NCBI GenBank assembly: GCA_026989015.1
Contig: JALSKD010000179.1
Location: 62,001-126,000, forward strand
DNA from: Gammaproteobacteria bacterium
GTDB taxonomy: Bacteria > Pseudomonadota > Gammaproteobacteria > GCA-001735895
Length of the DNA: 64,000 bases
Reading direction: 5' to 3'
A program made the position numbers and the translations under genes. This document shows positions 1 through 10,302 of the stretch, in pieces. The first letter of the stretch is position 1. Each line of letters begins with the position of its first letter. The notes under the pieces were generated by a model. The model was given only the letters and a program-made list of their open reading frames with translations. It was not told the origin of the DNA and did not search any database.

Positions 1-254
1 TTGGCGTTACCGGAATTGATCAGCAGAAAACGGCGCCCGTCGACCGTGCGGGCCAGGTGCTCGCGGGCAACGGTGACCGGTGCGGCGCAGAAGCGGTTGC
101 GGGTGAACACGGCAGCCAGGGCGCTGCCCTCGGCGGCCTCGATCAGCACCAGGTCATCGCGTCGCGGGTCGGCCTTGATGCCGGCGTGAAGCGCAGACAG
201 GCGGACACCATCGACCGCTTCGAGGTTTTCCGGTTCCCGCAGACCGACCGGCAT
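1..254 (-). CDS. argJ: Glutamate N-acetyltransferase/amino-acid acetyltransferase ArgJ, N-terminal part (runs off window start)
   Basis: Minus-strand translation MPVGLREPENLEAVDGVRLSALHAGIKADPRRDDLVLIEAAEGSALAAVFTRNRFCAAPV...LLINSGNAN is ArgJ-like; secA-argJ order is common in gammaproteobacteria. Confidence 0.85.
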   Translation of the reverse strand, partial: MPVGLREPENLEAVDGVRLSALHAGIKADPRRDDLVLIEAAEGSALAAVFTRNRFCAAPVTVAREHLARTVDGRRFLLINSGNA

Positions 255-256
255 CG

Positions 257-2959
257 TCAGCTCAGCTTGCCGTGGCAGTGCTTGTATTTCTTGCCCGAGC
301 CGCACCAGCAGGGCTCGTTGCGACCCAGCTTCTTCTCCTTGCGCACATAGGGCTGGGACGGAGCCTCAACGGCCGGTTCCTCGGTGGCCAGCGCGCTCTC
401 GATCGCGTCGTGCTTCAGCTCCAGATCGTCCAGCTCATGCTGCTGTTGCTGTTCCAGCGCTTCCACCTGGGATTCGTCGCGCACCTGGATGCGGGTAAGG
501 ATGGTGATCGCTTCCAGCTTGATGCTGTCGAGCATGGCGCTGAACATCTCGAAGGATTCGCGCTTGAATTCCTGCACCGGGTTTTTCTGCGCGTAGCCAC
601 GCAAGCCAATGCCCTGGCGCAAATAGTCCATGGCCGCCAGGTGCTCCTTCCAGTGGCGGTCCAGTACCATCAGCATGATCTCCTTTTCGTAGCGGCGGGC
701 GATGTCCTCGCCGACCAGGGCCACCTTGGCGTCATAGGCCTGCTCGAAATGCTCGACGATGCGGTCGAGAATGGTTTCATCGGTGAGCTGTTCGTCCTCG
801 TCCAGCCATTGCTGAATCGGCAATTCCTCGCCGAATTCGTTGGCCAGGGATTCTTCCAGGCCCTTGATGTCCCACTGTTCCTCGATGCTGCCGGCCGGCA
901 CATACAGGCGGAAATGGTTTTCCAGTACATCGCGGCGCATGTCCTTGAGGGCCTCGTAGATGCTGTCGGCACGCAGCAGATCGTCACGCTGGGCGTAGAT
1001 GACCTTGCGCTGATCATTGGCGACATCGTCGTATTCCAGCAGGTGCTTGCGGATGTCGAAGTTATGGGCCTCCACCTTGCGCTGTGCGTTCTCGATGGCC
1101 TTGGTGACCCAGGGGTGCTCGATGGCTTCCCCTTCCTGCATGCCCAGTTTCTGCATCAGCCCGGCCACCTTCTCCGAGGCGAAGATGCGCATCAGGCTGT
1201 CTTCCATCGACAGGTAGAAACGCGAGGAACCCGGATCACCCTGACGGCCGGCACGGCCACGCAACTGGTTGTCGATGCGGCGGGATTCATGGCGCTCGGT
1301 GCCGATGATGTGCAGCCCTCCGGCGTCCAGTACCCGCTGATGGCGCTGCTCCCAGTCCTGCCGGGCCGATTCACGGGCCTTGCTGTCCTCTTCGGGGATA
1401 TCCGCCAGTTCCTTGTCGAGGTTGCCCCCGAGCACGATGTCGGTGCCGCGACCGGCCATGTTGGTGGCGATGGTCACCGCGCCCGGACGGCCGGCATTGG
1501 CGATGATCTGCGCCTCACGCTCATGCTGCTTGGCGTTGAGCACCTCGTGCTTGATGCCGGATTTCTTCAACAGCCCGGAGAGGTATTCGGACACCTCGAT
1601 CGAGGTGGTACCCACCAGCACCGGCTGATCGCGTGAGACGCAGTCCTTGATGTCCTCGATGACCGCATCGAACTTCTCACGCGCGGTCAGGTACACCAGA
1701 TCGCCCTTGTCGTCACGGATCATCGGCTTGTGGGTCGGCACCACGACTACTTCCAGGCCATAGATCTGCTGGAATTCGAAGGCTTCGGTGTCGGCGGTTC
1801 CGGTCATGCCGGAGAGTTTTTCGTAGAGCCGGAAGTAGTTCTGGAAGGTGATCGACGCGATGGTCTGGTTTTCCTGCTGGATGGAAACCCCTTCCTTGGC
1901 CTCGATGGCCTGATGCAGGCCGTCGGACCAGCGCCGGCCGGGCATGGTGCGGCCGGTGAATTCATCGACGATGACCACCTGGCCGTCCTGTACGATGTAA
2001 TCCACATCGCGCTGGTAGATGGCGTGGGCGCGAAGTGCCGCGTAGAGATGATGGATCAGCGAGATGTTGGACGGATCGTAGAGGCTTTGTCCTTCTTCCA
2101 GAAGCCCCGCCTCGACCAGCAACTGCTCGGCCTTTTCATGGCCTTCCTCGGTGAGAAAGGCCTGCTTGGTCTTTTCATCGACGGTGAAATCGCCGGGGCC
2201 GTCTTCTTCCTCGACCTTGACCAGCTTTGGCACCACCGCGTTCATGCGCGCATAGAGCTCGGAACTGTCGGCGGCCGGCCCGGAGATGATCAGCGGCGTG
2301 CGCGCCTCGTCGATGAGGATGGAATCCACTTCGTCGACGATGGCAAAGTACAGTCCGCGCTGCACCCGCTCCTCCAGCGAGAAGGCGAGGTTGTCGTGCA
2401 TGTAGTCGAAGCCGAACTGGTTGTTGGTACCGTAGGTGATGTCGGCCGCATAGGCCTCGCGCTTCTGGTCGTAGTCCATGGTGCTCAGTACCACGCCGAC
2501 GCTGAGGCCGAGGAAATTGTAGAGCTTGCCCATCCACTGGCTGTCGCGCTCGGCCAGGTAGTCGTTGACCGTCACCACATGCACGCCCTTTCCGGTCAGC
2601 GCATTGAGGTAGGCGGCCAGGGTCGCCACCAGTGTCTTGCCCTCACCGGTGCGCATCTCGGTGATCTGGTTGTTGTTGAGGATCATTCCGCCGATCAGCT
2701 GCACATCGTAGTGGCGCATGCCGAGCACCCGGCTGGAGGCCTCGCGGCAGACGGCGAAGGCTTCGGGCAGCATCTGCTCCAGGGTTTCGCCCTGTTGGTA
2801 GCGCTGCTTGAATTCGTCGGTCTTGGCGGCCAGTTCCTCATCGGAAAGGGCCTGCATCTGCGGCTCCAGGGCGTTGATCTTGTCGACTTCCTTGCGCAGG
2901 GATTTGATGATCCGGTCGTTACGGCTCCCGAAGATCTTGCGGAATACTTTGGACAGCAT
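257..2959 (-). CDS. secA: Preprotein translocase ATPase SecA
   Basis: 900 aa; [20 protein letters not shown] Walker A, DEAD-like motor, C-terminal [14 protein letters not shown] zinc motif. Confidence 0.98.
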   Translation of the reverse strand: MLSKVFRKIFGSRNDRIIKSLRKEVDKINALEPQMQALSDEELAAKTDEFKQRYQQGETLEQMLPEAFAVCREASSRVLGMRHYDVQLIGGMILNNNQITEMRTGEGKTLVATLAAYLNALTGKGVHVVTVNDYLAERDSQWMGKLYNFLGLSVGVVLSTMDYDQKREAYAADITYGTNNQFGFDYMHDNLAFSLEERVQRGLYFAIVDEVDSILIDEARTPLIISGPAADSSELYARMNAVVPKLVKVEEEDGPGDFTVDEKTKQAFLTEEGHEKAEQLLVEAGLLEEGQSLYDPSNISLIHHLYAALRAHAIYQRDVDYIVQDGQVVIVDEFTGRTMPGRRWSDGLHQAIEAKEGVSIQQENQTIASITFQNYFRLYEKLSGMTGTADTEAFEFQQIYGLEVVVVPTHKPMIRDDKGDLVYLTAREKFDAVIEDIKDCVSRDQPVLVGTTSIEVSEYLSGLLKKSGIKHEVLNAKQHEREAQIIANAGRPGAVTIATNMAGRGTDIVLGGNLDKELADIPEEDSKARESARQDWEQRHQRVLDAGGLHIIGTERHESRRIDNQLRGRAGRQGDPGSSRFYLSMEDSLMRIFASEKVAGLMQKLGMQEGEAIEHPWVTKAIENAQRKVEAHNFDIRKHLLEYDDVANDQRKVIYAQRDDLLRADSIYEALKDMRRDVLENHFRLYVPAGSIEEQWDIKGLEESLANEFGEELPIQQWLDEDEQLTDETILDRIVEHFEQAYDAKVALVGEDIARRYEKEIMLMVLDRHWKEHLAAMDYLRQGIGLRGYAQKNPVQEFKRESFEMFSAMLDSIKLEAITILTRIQVRDESQVEALEQQQQHELDDLELKHDAIESALATEEPAVEAPSQPYVRKEKKLGRNEPCWCGSGKKYKHCHGKLS

Positions 2960-3069
2960 GTGGGCTCGGTATGGGTAAGAAAATGATGAAATATAGGCGC
3001 GGCATTATAAATCAACGCCTGCGGCGGGGATAATGATATTTGCGGACAACGGGGCCGGGGAGCGCCGCC

Positions 3070-3996
3070 TCAGCGGCGGGCGGTGCGGATAAACTTCATC
3101 GGATTGACCTGGCGGCCGTTCTTCAGCACTTCAAAGTGCACATGGGGGCCGGTCGAGCGACCGGAGGTGCCCACTTCGGCAATCTGGGAGCCCTTCTCCA
3201 CGGTATCTCCCACCGACACCAGCAAACGGGAATTATGCGCATAGCGGGTGACATAGCCATTGCCGTGATTGATGTCGACGACCTTGCCGTAACCCGATTT
3301 TTCGCCGGCGAAAGTGACTACGCCCTTGGCCACGGCCACCACCGGCGCGCCCAGCTTGCTGGCGAAATCGATGCCCTTGTGCATCTCGCGCTTGCCGCTG
3401 ATCGGGTGGGTCCGCATGCCGTAATAGGAGGACAGCCAGCCGGTGACGATGGGCCGACCGCGGGGTTGCACTTCGGCCTGCAGGTTGCGGTTCATCAGCA
3501 GCGACTCAAGCACTGTAAGCTGGTTTTCCCGGTCTTCGAGACTGGCGGAAAGCCGCTCGATGGCGGCACGCAGTTCGGATTCGCTGAGGTCGCTTTGGGG
3601 CTGGGCTTCAGGGCCACCCATTGCCGGGATGCGGCTGAAGTCGAATTCGCCCTTGTCGATCTTGGCCATCTTGATCAGCTTCTGGCCGAGGGCGTCGATG
3701 CGATCCACATGGGCCTGCAGCAGCCCGAGGCGCGAGGACAGCGCTTCGATGGTGGCCTGTGACTCCTGCTCCAGCTGATCCAGTTCCTGCCGCTGTTCAT
3801 GCAGTGCCTGCTTCCATTTGGCCACTTCTTCCGGCATCGCGGGGCTGGACTGGCCGCGGGCCAGCCAGTAGCCACCGTAGCCGAAGCCCCCGCCGAGCAG
3901 CGCAATGGCGAGGACGAGAGTCAGGTAGTGGCGCTTCCTGCACAGGCCGATGCTACAGAGTATTCCATTGCTGGCCGAGAGGAAGATGATGTTCAT
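3070..3996 (-). CDS. M23 (LytM-type) peptidoglycan endopeptidase, membrane anchored with coiled coil
   Basis: HKGIDFA and HVHFEV metal-binding motifs, N-terminal TM, coiled coil; between lpxC and secA. Confidence 0.92.
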   Translation of the reverse strand: MNIIFLSASNGILCSIGLCRKRHYLTLVLAIALLGGGFGYGGYWLARGQSSPAMPEEVAKWKQALHEQRQELDQLEQESQATIEALSSRLGLLQAHVDRIDALGQKLIKMAKIDKGEFDFSRIPAMGGPEAQPQSDLSESELRAAIERLSASLEDRENQLTVLESLLMNRNLQAEVQPRGRPIVTGWLSSYYGMRTHPISGKREMHKGIDFASKLGAPVVAVAKGVVTFAGEKSGYGKVVDINHGNGYVTRYAHNSRLLVSVGDTVEKGSQIAEVGTSGRSTGPHVHFEVLKNGRQVNPMKFIRTARR

Positions 3997-3999
3997 CGT

Positions 4000-4911
4000 T
4001 TAAACCGCTTCGACAGGTTGGGCGTAGGATATGGGCGCGGCTTCCTTGTCGTCGAAGGTGACTTCCTCCCAGGCCTCGGCGTCGGCCAGCAGCGCCAGCA
4101 GCAGCCGGTTGTTCAGTTCATGGCCGGACTTGTAGCCGGAGAAGGCACCGATCAGGCTGTGCCCGAGCAGGTACAGGTCACCGATGGAATCGAGAATCTT
4201 GTGTTTGACGAATTCGTTGTCGTAACGCAGACCGTCCTCGTTGAGCACGCGGAAATCGTCAAGGACGATGGCGTTCTCCTGGCTGCCACCCAGGGCCAGG
4301 TTGTTGGCACGCAGGTGCTCGATGTCCTTCTGGAAGCCGAAGGTACGGGCGCGGCTGACTTCCTTGACGAAGGAGGTGGTCGAGAAGTTGACCTCACAGA
4401 TCTGCTTTTCCGGAGTGAACAGCGGGTGATCGAAGTCGATCTGGAAGCTGACCTTGAAGCCCTCGAAGGGCTCGAACTGCACCCATTTGTCACCGTCCTC
4501 GACGCGGATGGTCTTGCGGATACGAATGAACCGCTTGGCCGCGGGCTGTTCGACGATACCCGCCGACTGGATCAGGAACACGAAGGGACCGGCGCTGCCG
4601 TCCATGATCGGCACCTCGTCGGCCGTGAGGTCGATGTAGGCATTGTCGATGCCCAGGCCCGCCATCGCCGACAGCAGATGCTCGACGGTGGAGATGCGCA
4701 CGCCGTCGCGGATCAGCGTGGTTGACAGCTTGGTATCACCGACATGGTCGGGTCGGGCGAGGATCTCGACCGGCTCATCGAGATCGACGCGGCGGAAACG
4801 GATGCCGGTATCGGGGGCGGCAGGCCGCAGGGTCAGATAGACCTTGTTGCCGGTGTGCAGGCCAACGCCCATGGCGCGGATGACGTTCTTGAGTGTGCGT
4901 TGTTTGATCAA
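4000..4911 (-). CDS. lpxC: UDP-3-O-acyl-N-acetylglucosamine deacetylase
   Basis: [31 protein letters not shown]...[22 protein letters not shown]; full-length LpxC signature. Confidence 0.98.
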   Translation of the reverse strand: MIKQRTLKNVIRAMGVGLHTGNKVYLTLRPAAPDTGIRFRRVDLDEPVEILARPDHVGDTKLSTTLIRDGVRISTVEHLLSAMAGLGIDNAYIDLTADEVPIMDGSAGPFVFLIQSAGIVEQPAAKRFIRIRKTIRVEDGDKWVQFEPFEGFKVSFQIDFDHPLFTPEKQICEVNFSTTSFVKEVSRARTFGFQKDIEHLRANNLALGGSQENAIVLDDFRVLNEDGLRYDNEFVKHKILDSIGDLYLLGHSLIGAFSGYKSGHELNNRLLLALLADAEAWEEVTFDDKEAAPISYAQPVEAV

Positions 4912-5106
4912 GTGCGGGTACCAGAAATTCGGGTTGACAGAGCGTTGGCCGCTTTAACCTTTTATTATGAGGGAGTAATGACACGGAATCAATCGACTCC
5001 CATGACCCAAGCATAGACACGGCCGCCCGGAATTGGTGCCATCAATCCGCCGTACACGCAGGATCGCTGACGAACGGCAGCAAACGGGGTACCGGCGTTC
5101 TTGTCA

Positions 5107-5550
5107 TTAACCCGGATTCTGGCGCAACCAGCTTTTCTGCACCTCGAGCACATAGGCGTGAATCGCATTCTCTCCGCTTTCGGAGATCTTGCTGAACCGA
5201 CAGCGGCACAGATCGCGTTGCTTGGCCACGACCTCGATGGATACAGGAAAGATCAGGTCCTCGCTGGGGATCTTCAGCGTGCCCACGGCCTGACTGCCCT
5301 CGTTGAAGTTGTGGCTGCGAAAACAGCAGCCGGTGGCGCTGACATTGACCAGTTGATAGGAGTTGCCCGCCACGGTAAGGATGATCGGCCGGTTGCGGTC
5401 GGGCTGGATGCGGTAGGCCCGGCGCAGGTCGCGGTCATCTTCAGGCAGCTCGATGTCAGTTTTCTTCTTTCTCCAGAACAAATTCCACCCTCCGGTTGCG
5501 GGCCCGGTTCTCGGGCGTGTCATTGGGCGCGATCGGCAGGAAGTCGGCAT
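5107..5550 (-). CDS. PilZ-domain protein (putative c-di-GMP effector); true start uncertain
   Basis: RRAYRIQPDRNRPIILTVAGNSYQLVNVSATGCCFRS is PilZ-like; overlaps the 3' end of motB, so a later TTG start is possible. Confidence 0.7.
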   Translation of the reverse strand: MPTSCRSRPMTRPRTGPATGGWNLFWRKKKTDIELPEDDRDLRRAYRIQPDRNRPIILTVAGNSYQLVNVSATGCCFRSHNFNEGSQAVGTLKIPSEDLIFPVSIEVVAKQRDLCRCRFSKISESGENAIHAYVLEVQKSWLRQNPG

Positions 5551-6205
5551 AACCGGTCGCGGTCATGCGCTCCGGATCGATTCCCTGCCGAATGAAGTAC
5601 CGCAACACAGTGGTCGCGCGTACCGCCGACAGCTCCCAGTTCGACGGAAAGGCCTCGGTCTCGATGCTGCGGTCATCCGTATGCCCACGGATGGAGATCC
5701 GGTAATCCGGATACTCGCGGAACAGCTGGGCCAGGTTGTTGAACACCACCTTGGCATCGTCCTTGAGCTCCGCCTTGCCGGAATCGAACAGCAGGCTGCC
5801 ATCGATGCTCAGGTTGATCTGATCACCGACCGCAGTCAGAGTCACCTTGTCATTGAGGTCGGTGTTCTCGATCATGCTGTCGAGTTCGTTGTACACCTTG
5901 GGCGGCCCGGTGTCGACCGCGTCCGGTGACGGGTTGAGACCGAGCATGTCCTCGACCACCTGCAGCGGCTCGGGGTTGCGCCCCTGACGGGTCGCGTAGT
6001 CGATCACGCTGACCTGATTGCCGTCGCCGTCCAGAACCATCACCTGCGCCACCAGTGCCTTGAAGGCCTTGTGGTCGAACTCGGCCAGGGTGTAGAGCAG
6101 TATGAAGAACACCAGGATCAGCGTCATCATGTCGGCAAAGGTGACCACCCAGCTGTTGCCGTTGTCGTCCTTTTCGAACTGATCGAGCAGTGATTTGCCG
6201 TCCAT
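5456..6205 (-). CDS. motB: Flagellar motor protein MotB (OmpA-like C-terminus)
   Basis: SWVVTFADMMTLILVFFILLYTLAEFD plug/TM region, C-terminal ISIRGHTDD...NRRVEFVLEKEEN OmpA domain. Confidence 0.9.
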   Translation of the reverse strand: MDGKSLLDQFEKDDNGNSWVVTFADMMTLILVFFILLYTLAEFDHKAFKALVAQVMVLDGDGNQVSVIDYATRQGRNPEPLQVVEDMLGLNPSPDAVDTGPPKVYNELDSMIENTDLNDKVTLTAVGDQINLSIDGSLLFDSGKAELKDDAKVVFNNLAQLFREYPDYRISIRGHTDDRSIETEAFPSNWELSAVRATTVLRYFIRQGIDPERMTATGYADFLPIAPNDTPENRARNRRVEFVLEKEEN

Positions 6206-6981
6206 TACTTCAACCGCTCCTTGACCGGTTGCATGGGCTTGCGCTTCTTGGCCGGCACGAAGGACGACAGCTTTTCGTACACCGACAGCGGGTTGTTGTC
6301 CTGCAGGATGCTGACCGCGCCCTGGAAGATGATCTCGAAGTTCATCACCTCGGCCAGCGTGCGCGAACGCAGCTTGCCGGCGATCGGCAGAAAAATGGCG
6401 GTGGACAACAGCGAACCATAGAAGGTCGTCAGCAGGGCCACTGCCATCGCCGGCCCCAGGGTCTCCGGGGTCGCCAGCAGTGACAGCATCTGAATCAGTC
6501 CGATCAGCGTGCCGAGCATGCCGAAAGACGGCGCGTAGAGGGCCATCTTGCGGAACACATCCTGCACAATGAAGTGCCGCATCTGCATGGATTCGATCTC
6601 GGTGCGCATCGCCGAGCGCAGGGTTTCCTCATCGGCGGCATCGGCGATCAGCGTGCACACCCGCTTGAGGAAGGGCGAGTTGGTTTTCACATCCGCCAGG
6701 CTCAGCAGCCCCTTGCGGCGGCTGATGGTGCCCAGCTTGATCATGGTGTTGATCAGTTCCTGCGGATCCTGTTTCGGCGAGGTGAACACGAAATAGGCAC
6801 TCTTGAAGGCATTGATGACATCCTTGAACTGAAAGGTCAGCAGCGTCGCCGCCACCGTGCCGCCGAGCACGATCATCAGGCCCGGCGGATTCCAGAAGTT
6901 GTGGATATCGCCACCAAGAAAGATCGCGGTAACGATCAGGCCGACGCCGGAGATGATGCCGATGAGTGAAGCGAGGTCCAT
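6205..6981 (-). CDS. motA: Flagellar motor stator protein MotA/PomA
   Basis: MotA/TolQ/ExbB family: ALYAPSFGMLGTLIGLIQML...; adjacent to motB. Confidence 0.9.
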   Translation of the reverse strand: MDLASLIGIISGVGLIVTAIFLGGDIHNFWNPPGLMIVLGGTVAATLLTFQFKDVINAFKSAYFVFTSPKQDPQELINTMIKLGTISRRKGLLSLADVKTNSPFLKRVCTLIADAADEETLRSAMRTEIESMQMRHFIVQDVFRKMALYAPSFGMLGTLIGLIQMLSLLATPETLGPAMAVALLTTFYGSLLSTAIFLPIAGKLRSRTLAEVMNFEIIFQGAVSILQDNNPLSVYEKLSSFVPAKKRKPMQPVKERLK

Positions 6982-7155
6982 AGCTGCCTGCGGAATGAGT
7001 GTATCGGTGTCCTGGCCGCCTTATCGGCGGGCACTCCTGTTACTTTAGACGCTGGACGCCAGAATGCCATTGCAAAAGCGGTCTTTATTCGTCCGTGGGC
7101 GGATGGGATAATCGCCGCCGTTCGCATTCCCACCCGCACGCCCCGGAGCAGCAGC

Positions 7156-7869
7156 ATGGCCAACGAAGATTCACCCTTCTACAACCTGAGCATAGAGGAC
7201 AACCCGGTGATCGAGGTCAGCGCCCAGGAACAGACCCTGGCCCAGGATCTGGAGCAGCACATGCGCCACTGGAACGCGCTGCCGAAGGATGTCGATGCGC
7301 TGGAAAAGGCGCGGCTGATGCTCGACATCGCCGAATGCCACCTGGGTCTGGACGACAAGCCGCAGGCCCATCACTGGGCGCGCCCTACCGTGGACACCTT
7401 CGTCGATCGCGAGGAATGGGCGCTGGCCGTCGATGCCTGCGACATCGTCTACAACTGCGAGCAGGAGGATGCACTGGTTGCGCTGGGCAACGGCATCTGG
7501 CTGGCGGTCACCTTCCCCATCGATCCCACCGTGACCGTGCAGATGCTGCACTACATCGTCGATGAAACTCCCGACGACTCCGACGGCGCGGCGGTGGCGG
7601 CCATGCTGGCCCATTTCATCGCCGACAGCCGGGCCGAGAGCAAGGAGCACGAGAACCTGACCTTCCTCACCACACAGGTCATCGCCCAGGTCGCCAAGCG
7701 CCACCGTGGCATCGAGGACGAAGCCACGCTGAAGACCTGGATCGCTATGTATGAGCTGGATCAGGTGGACAAGCTGTTGCAGAAGATGGCGCTGATTCTG
7801 GACACCATCACCGGCGGTGAGTGGTGGTACGATCGCGATGCCATACGCGAGCGACTGCCGGTCAACTGA
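7156..7869 (+). CDS. Uncharacterised acidic protein
   Basis: 237 aa ORF with AGCAGCAGCATG start context; divergent from motA; no family recognised. Confidence 0.75.
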   Translation: MANEDSPFYNLSIEDNPVIEVSAQEQTLAQDLEQHMRHWNALPKDVDALEKARLMLDIAECHLGLDDKPQAHHWARPTVDTFVDREEWALAVDACDIVYNCEQEDALVALGNGIWLAVTFPIDPTVTVQMLHYIVDETPDDSDGAAVAAMLAHFIADSRAESKEHENLTFLTTQVIAQVAKRHRGIEDEATLKTWIAMYELDQVDKLLQKMALILDTITGGEWWYDRDAIRERLPVN

Positions 7870-7873
7870 AGGG

Positions 7874-8131
7874 TCAGAGGTCGCAGGATCCGGTGGTCTG
7901 GTACACCGCCATCACCGAGCGCAACTCCTCGAGGACTCGGCTGCGTTCGGCGCTGCTGAGGCTTTCGAGCGCATCGCAGTCCAGTTGCCCGGGCTCGGCC
8001 AGCAGGGCATTGACATAGCGGCAACCCCGCTGGCAGATGGCTTCGACGGCGCCTTCGATACGGCTCTGGTTCATCGGGCAGCCCCGGATAGACTTAGGAA
8101 CACCCATTATAGGCCCGGCCGACCCGGACAA
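7874..8131 (-). CDS. Small uncharacterised protein (likely start MNQSRIEGAV...)
   Basis: Short ORF with 4 Cys, convergent with upstream gene; internal Met start likely. Confidence 0.5.
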   Translation of the reverse strand: MSGSAGPIMGVPKSIRGCPMNQSRIEGAVEAICQRGCRYVNALLAEPGQLDCDALESLSSAERSRVLEELRSVMAVYQTTGSCDL

Positions 8132-8178
8132 AAAACCTTTGCCATAATCGGGTTAAAAATAACAGCGAGGAATCTTCA

Positions 8179-8586
8179 ATGAGCTTTCGCACGATGCTTT
8201 TCCCCGGCATGAAGGTCGCCGCCATCGACAGCGACGGCGACCGAGCGATCATCGACATCGATTACGCCATCATCATCAAGAACATGGATGGCGCGGAGCA
8301 GGACACCAAGTGGTACGGCAAGGGCCGCATGGTGGTCGAGGATCTGGTGATCGACAGCGAGGACTGGCCGCCAATGCCGGCCACCGTAAGCGGCGCTGGC
8401 ATCAAGGACAACCAGATCACCTACCGCGACGAAGTCGTCATTCCGGTGGATTTTTTCGGCAATGTCGGCATTACCCTGCGTTTCGAAGGTTCCGACAGCC
8501 CGGTGCGCTTTGTCGGTGAGCGGCTGACCTTCGATCTCGACGGCCACGAGAAATACATCGAGCACATCAAGCCCGATCAGGGCTGA
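8179..8586 (+). CDS. Uncharacterised protein
   Basis: 135 aa, preceded by AGCGAGGAATCTTCA RBS-like sequence; no family recognised. Confidence 0.7.
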   Translation: MSFRTMLFPGMKVAAIDSDGDRAIIDIDYAIIIKNMDGAEQDTKWYGKGRMVVEDLVIDSEDWPPMPATVSGAGIKDNQITYRDEVVIPVDFFGNVGITLRFEGSDSPVRFVGERLTFDLDGHEKYIEHIKPDQG

Positions 8587-10262
8587 CGCTCCAGGGCACC
8601 GAGATCGACCGCCGTTCCCTGCTCACGAGGGTTGCCGGCCGCATCGGTATCCGCCAGAGCGGGCAAGCCATCGGGATAGCGGCTGCTCCAGAATTCGCCG
8701 GGCCAGACGCCCGGCGCCGGCGGTGAAACTCCGGCATCGACGGCGGGGGAGCCGGCGGCCAGAGAAAAATTGCCCATCTGCAGGTCGGCAAAACCGGGGG
8801 CGGCGCGCAATTGATCGGCATTCGGCAGATCGTCGCCACCGCTGTCTTCTCCCCACCACAGATTCTTCAGCCACTGCAGCCCGGAATAGCCGCCATTGTT
8901 CTGACTGTCCAGGTTTTCGGCCGGGGTGCCGGTACCGTACAGTATATTGTTGGCGAACACCGCATCCTTCACCCGGTAGGCCAGCGTAACCTCGCTGCCC
9001 CATCCGCGGTTATGGTACAGGGTATTGTTGTAGATCCACAGATTTCTGGCGCTGCCGCCCCCTTCGCCCTGATCGCTGGAGGCATAACCGCCCAGCGACA
9101 ACCCCGCCTGCAGATTGTCGTGGATCAGTGAGTTGCGTACGACGATGTACTCGGAGGCCTTGCCGGCGTGCTCGCTGGCGATCTCCAGACCGATGTCATT
9201 GCCGATCGAAATGTTGTTTTCGAACAGAATATGGTGCCCCCCGTCCACATAGAAGCCGCCTGCACTGCCCTCGGTCGCATTGCCATAGGCCGGATTGCCC
9301 AGCGAACTGTTGTCGATGGCCCGGTTGCCACGCACGATGCCGTTGCGCGCGCGGTTATCCTCCGCATCACAGACCGGGCAGACATCCGACTCATAGCCGA
9401 TGAAATCGAAGGCGATGTTGTTGTTGTCACGCACCTCATTGCCGATCAGTTCGAAACCGTCGATATTGCCGTTCAGCGTGAAGGACTCACTGGAAGCCAG
9501 CGTATTGTCATGCACCCGATTGTTGACGAAACGCAGATTGCGTATCGGCGTGGCGCTGTCGCCATAGACCGCAATCCCGTTGGCGCCCACGCCACAGCCG
9601 TCGTCCAGGGCACAGGTGGAACGATTTTCGATATGGTGTATGTCCAGACCCTGGACCTCGATATCGCTGGAACCGCCTGAAATCAGCAGACCGATGGGCG
9701 TATCCGGCACTTCGTAGGCCGACTGCGTGCGGAAATTGCGCAGCTCCAGGTTCTTCAGCCGAATCCAGCTCGCCGAGCGCAATTCGATCAGCGCCTGCCG
9801 GTCCCGCGGAGTGATGGCGCTGCCGTCGATGACCGCCCCTGGCTCGCCGATAATCTCGATCGGTTGCGCTTCACTGCCCGAATCCTCGCTGCCAATGATC
9901 ACCGTTTCGTCATAGATTCCCGGCTGAACACGCAGCCGCTCACCCGGTTGCAGGCTGTCCACGGCAAACTGCAGCGTACGCCAGGGGGATGCCTCGCTGC
10001 CATCGCCCAGGGCATCGTCTCCGCCCGGTGAGACGAAGCGCTCGATCATCGTCCCGTCGCCTCCGTTATTGCCGCCTCCGTTATTGCCGCCTCCGTTATT
10101 GCCGCCTCCGTTATTGCCGCCTCCGTTATTGCCGCCTCCGGTATCACTGCCACTGCCATTCTGGCCGCTGTCCGTTGTTCCGTCAGTTCCTGTATCGTCG
10201 GTGATGACCTCACCGCAGGCCGTCAACAGCAGCAGGGTGAGCAGCAAAAGGGGGATGCGCAT
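8577..10262 (-). CDS. Lipoprotein with right-handed parallel beta-helix domain and Gly/Asn-rich linker
   Basis: Lipobox LLTLLLLTACG; (GGGNN)n linker; PbH1-type repeats (NNRVHDNT, GNEVRDNNNIAF, ENNISIGNDIG, NSLIHDNLQAG, NNTLYHNRG). Confidence 0.85.
   Translation of the reverse strand: MRIPLLLLTLLLLTACGEVITDDTGTDGTTDSGQNGSGSDTGGGNNGGGNNGGGNNGGGNNGGGNNGGDGTMIERFVSPGGDDALGDGSEASPWRTLQFAVDSLQPGERLRVQPGIYDETVIIGSEDSGSEAQPIEIIGEPGAVIDGSAITPRDRQALIELRSASWIRLKNLELRNFRTQSAYEVPDTPIGLLISGGSSDIEVQGLDIHHIENRSTCALDDGCGVGANGIAVYGDSATPIRNLRFVNNRVHDNTLASSESFTLNGNIDGFELIGNEVRDNNNIAFDFIGYESDVCPVCDAEDNRARNGIVRGNRAIDNSSLGNPAYGNATEGSAGGFYVDGGHHILFENNISIGNDIGLEIASEHAGKASEYIVVRNSLIHDNLQAGLSLGGYASSDQGEGGGSARNLWIYNNTLYHNRGWGSEVTLAYRVKDAVFANNILYGTGTPAENLDSQNNGGYSGLQWLKNLWWGEDSGGDDLPNADQLRAAPGFADLQMGNFSLAAGSPAVDAGVSPPAPGVWPGEFWSSRYPDGLPALADTDAAGNPREQGTAVDLGALERQP
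10060..10140. repeat. 15-bp in-frame tandem repeat CCTCCGTTATTGCCG, 5 copies plus a partial copy
   Basis: Exact direct repeat seen at 10060-10134, partial to 10140; encodes GGGNN repeats on minus strand. Confidence 0.97.
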
Positions 10263-10302
10263 GATATGAAGTCCTCGAGTTCAGTGCATGAACCGGTAAC
10301 AC

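Noticed and set aside
10060-10140. Short direct repeats as a possible CRISPR array
   Set aside because: Contiguous 15-bp units with no spacers, inside a coding sequence
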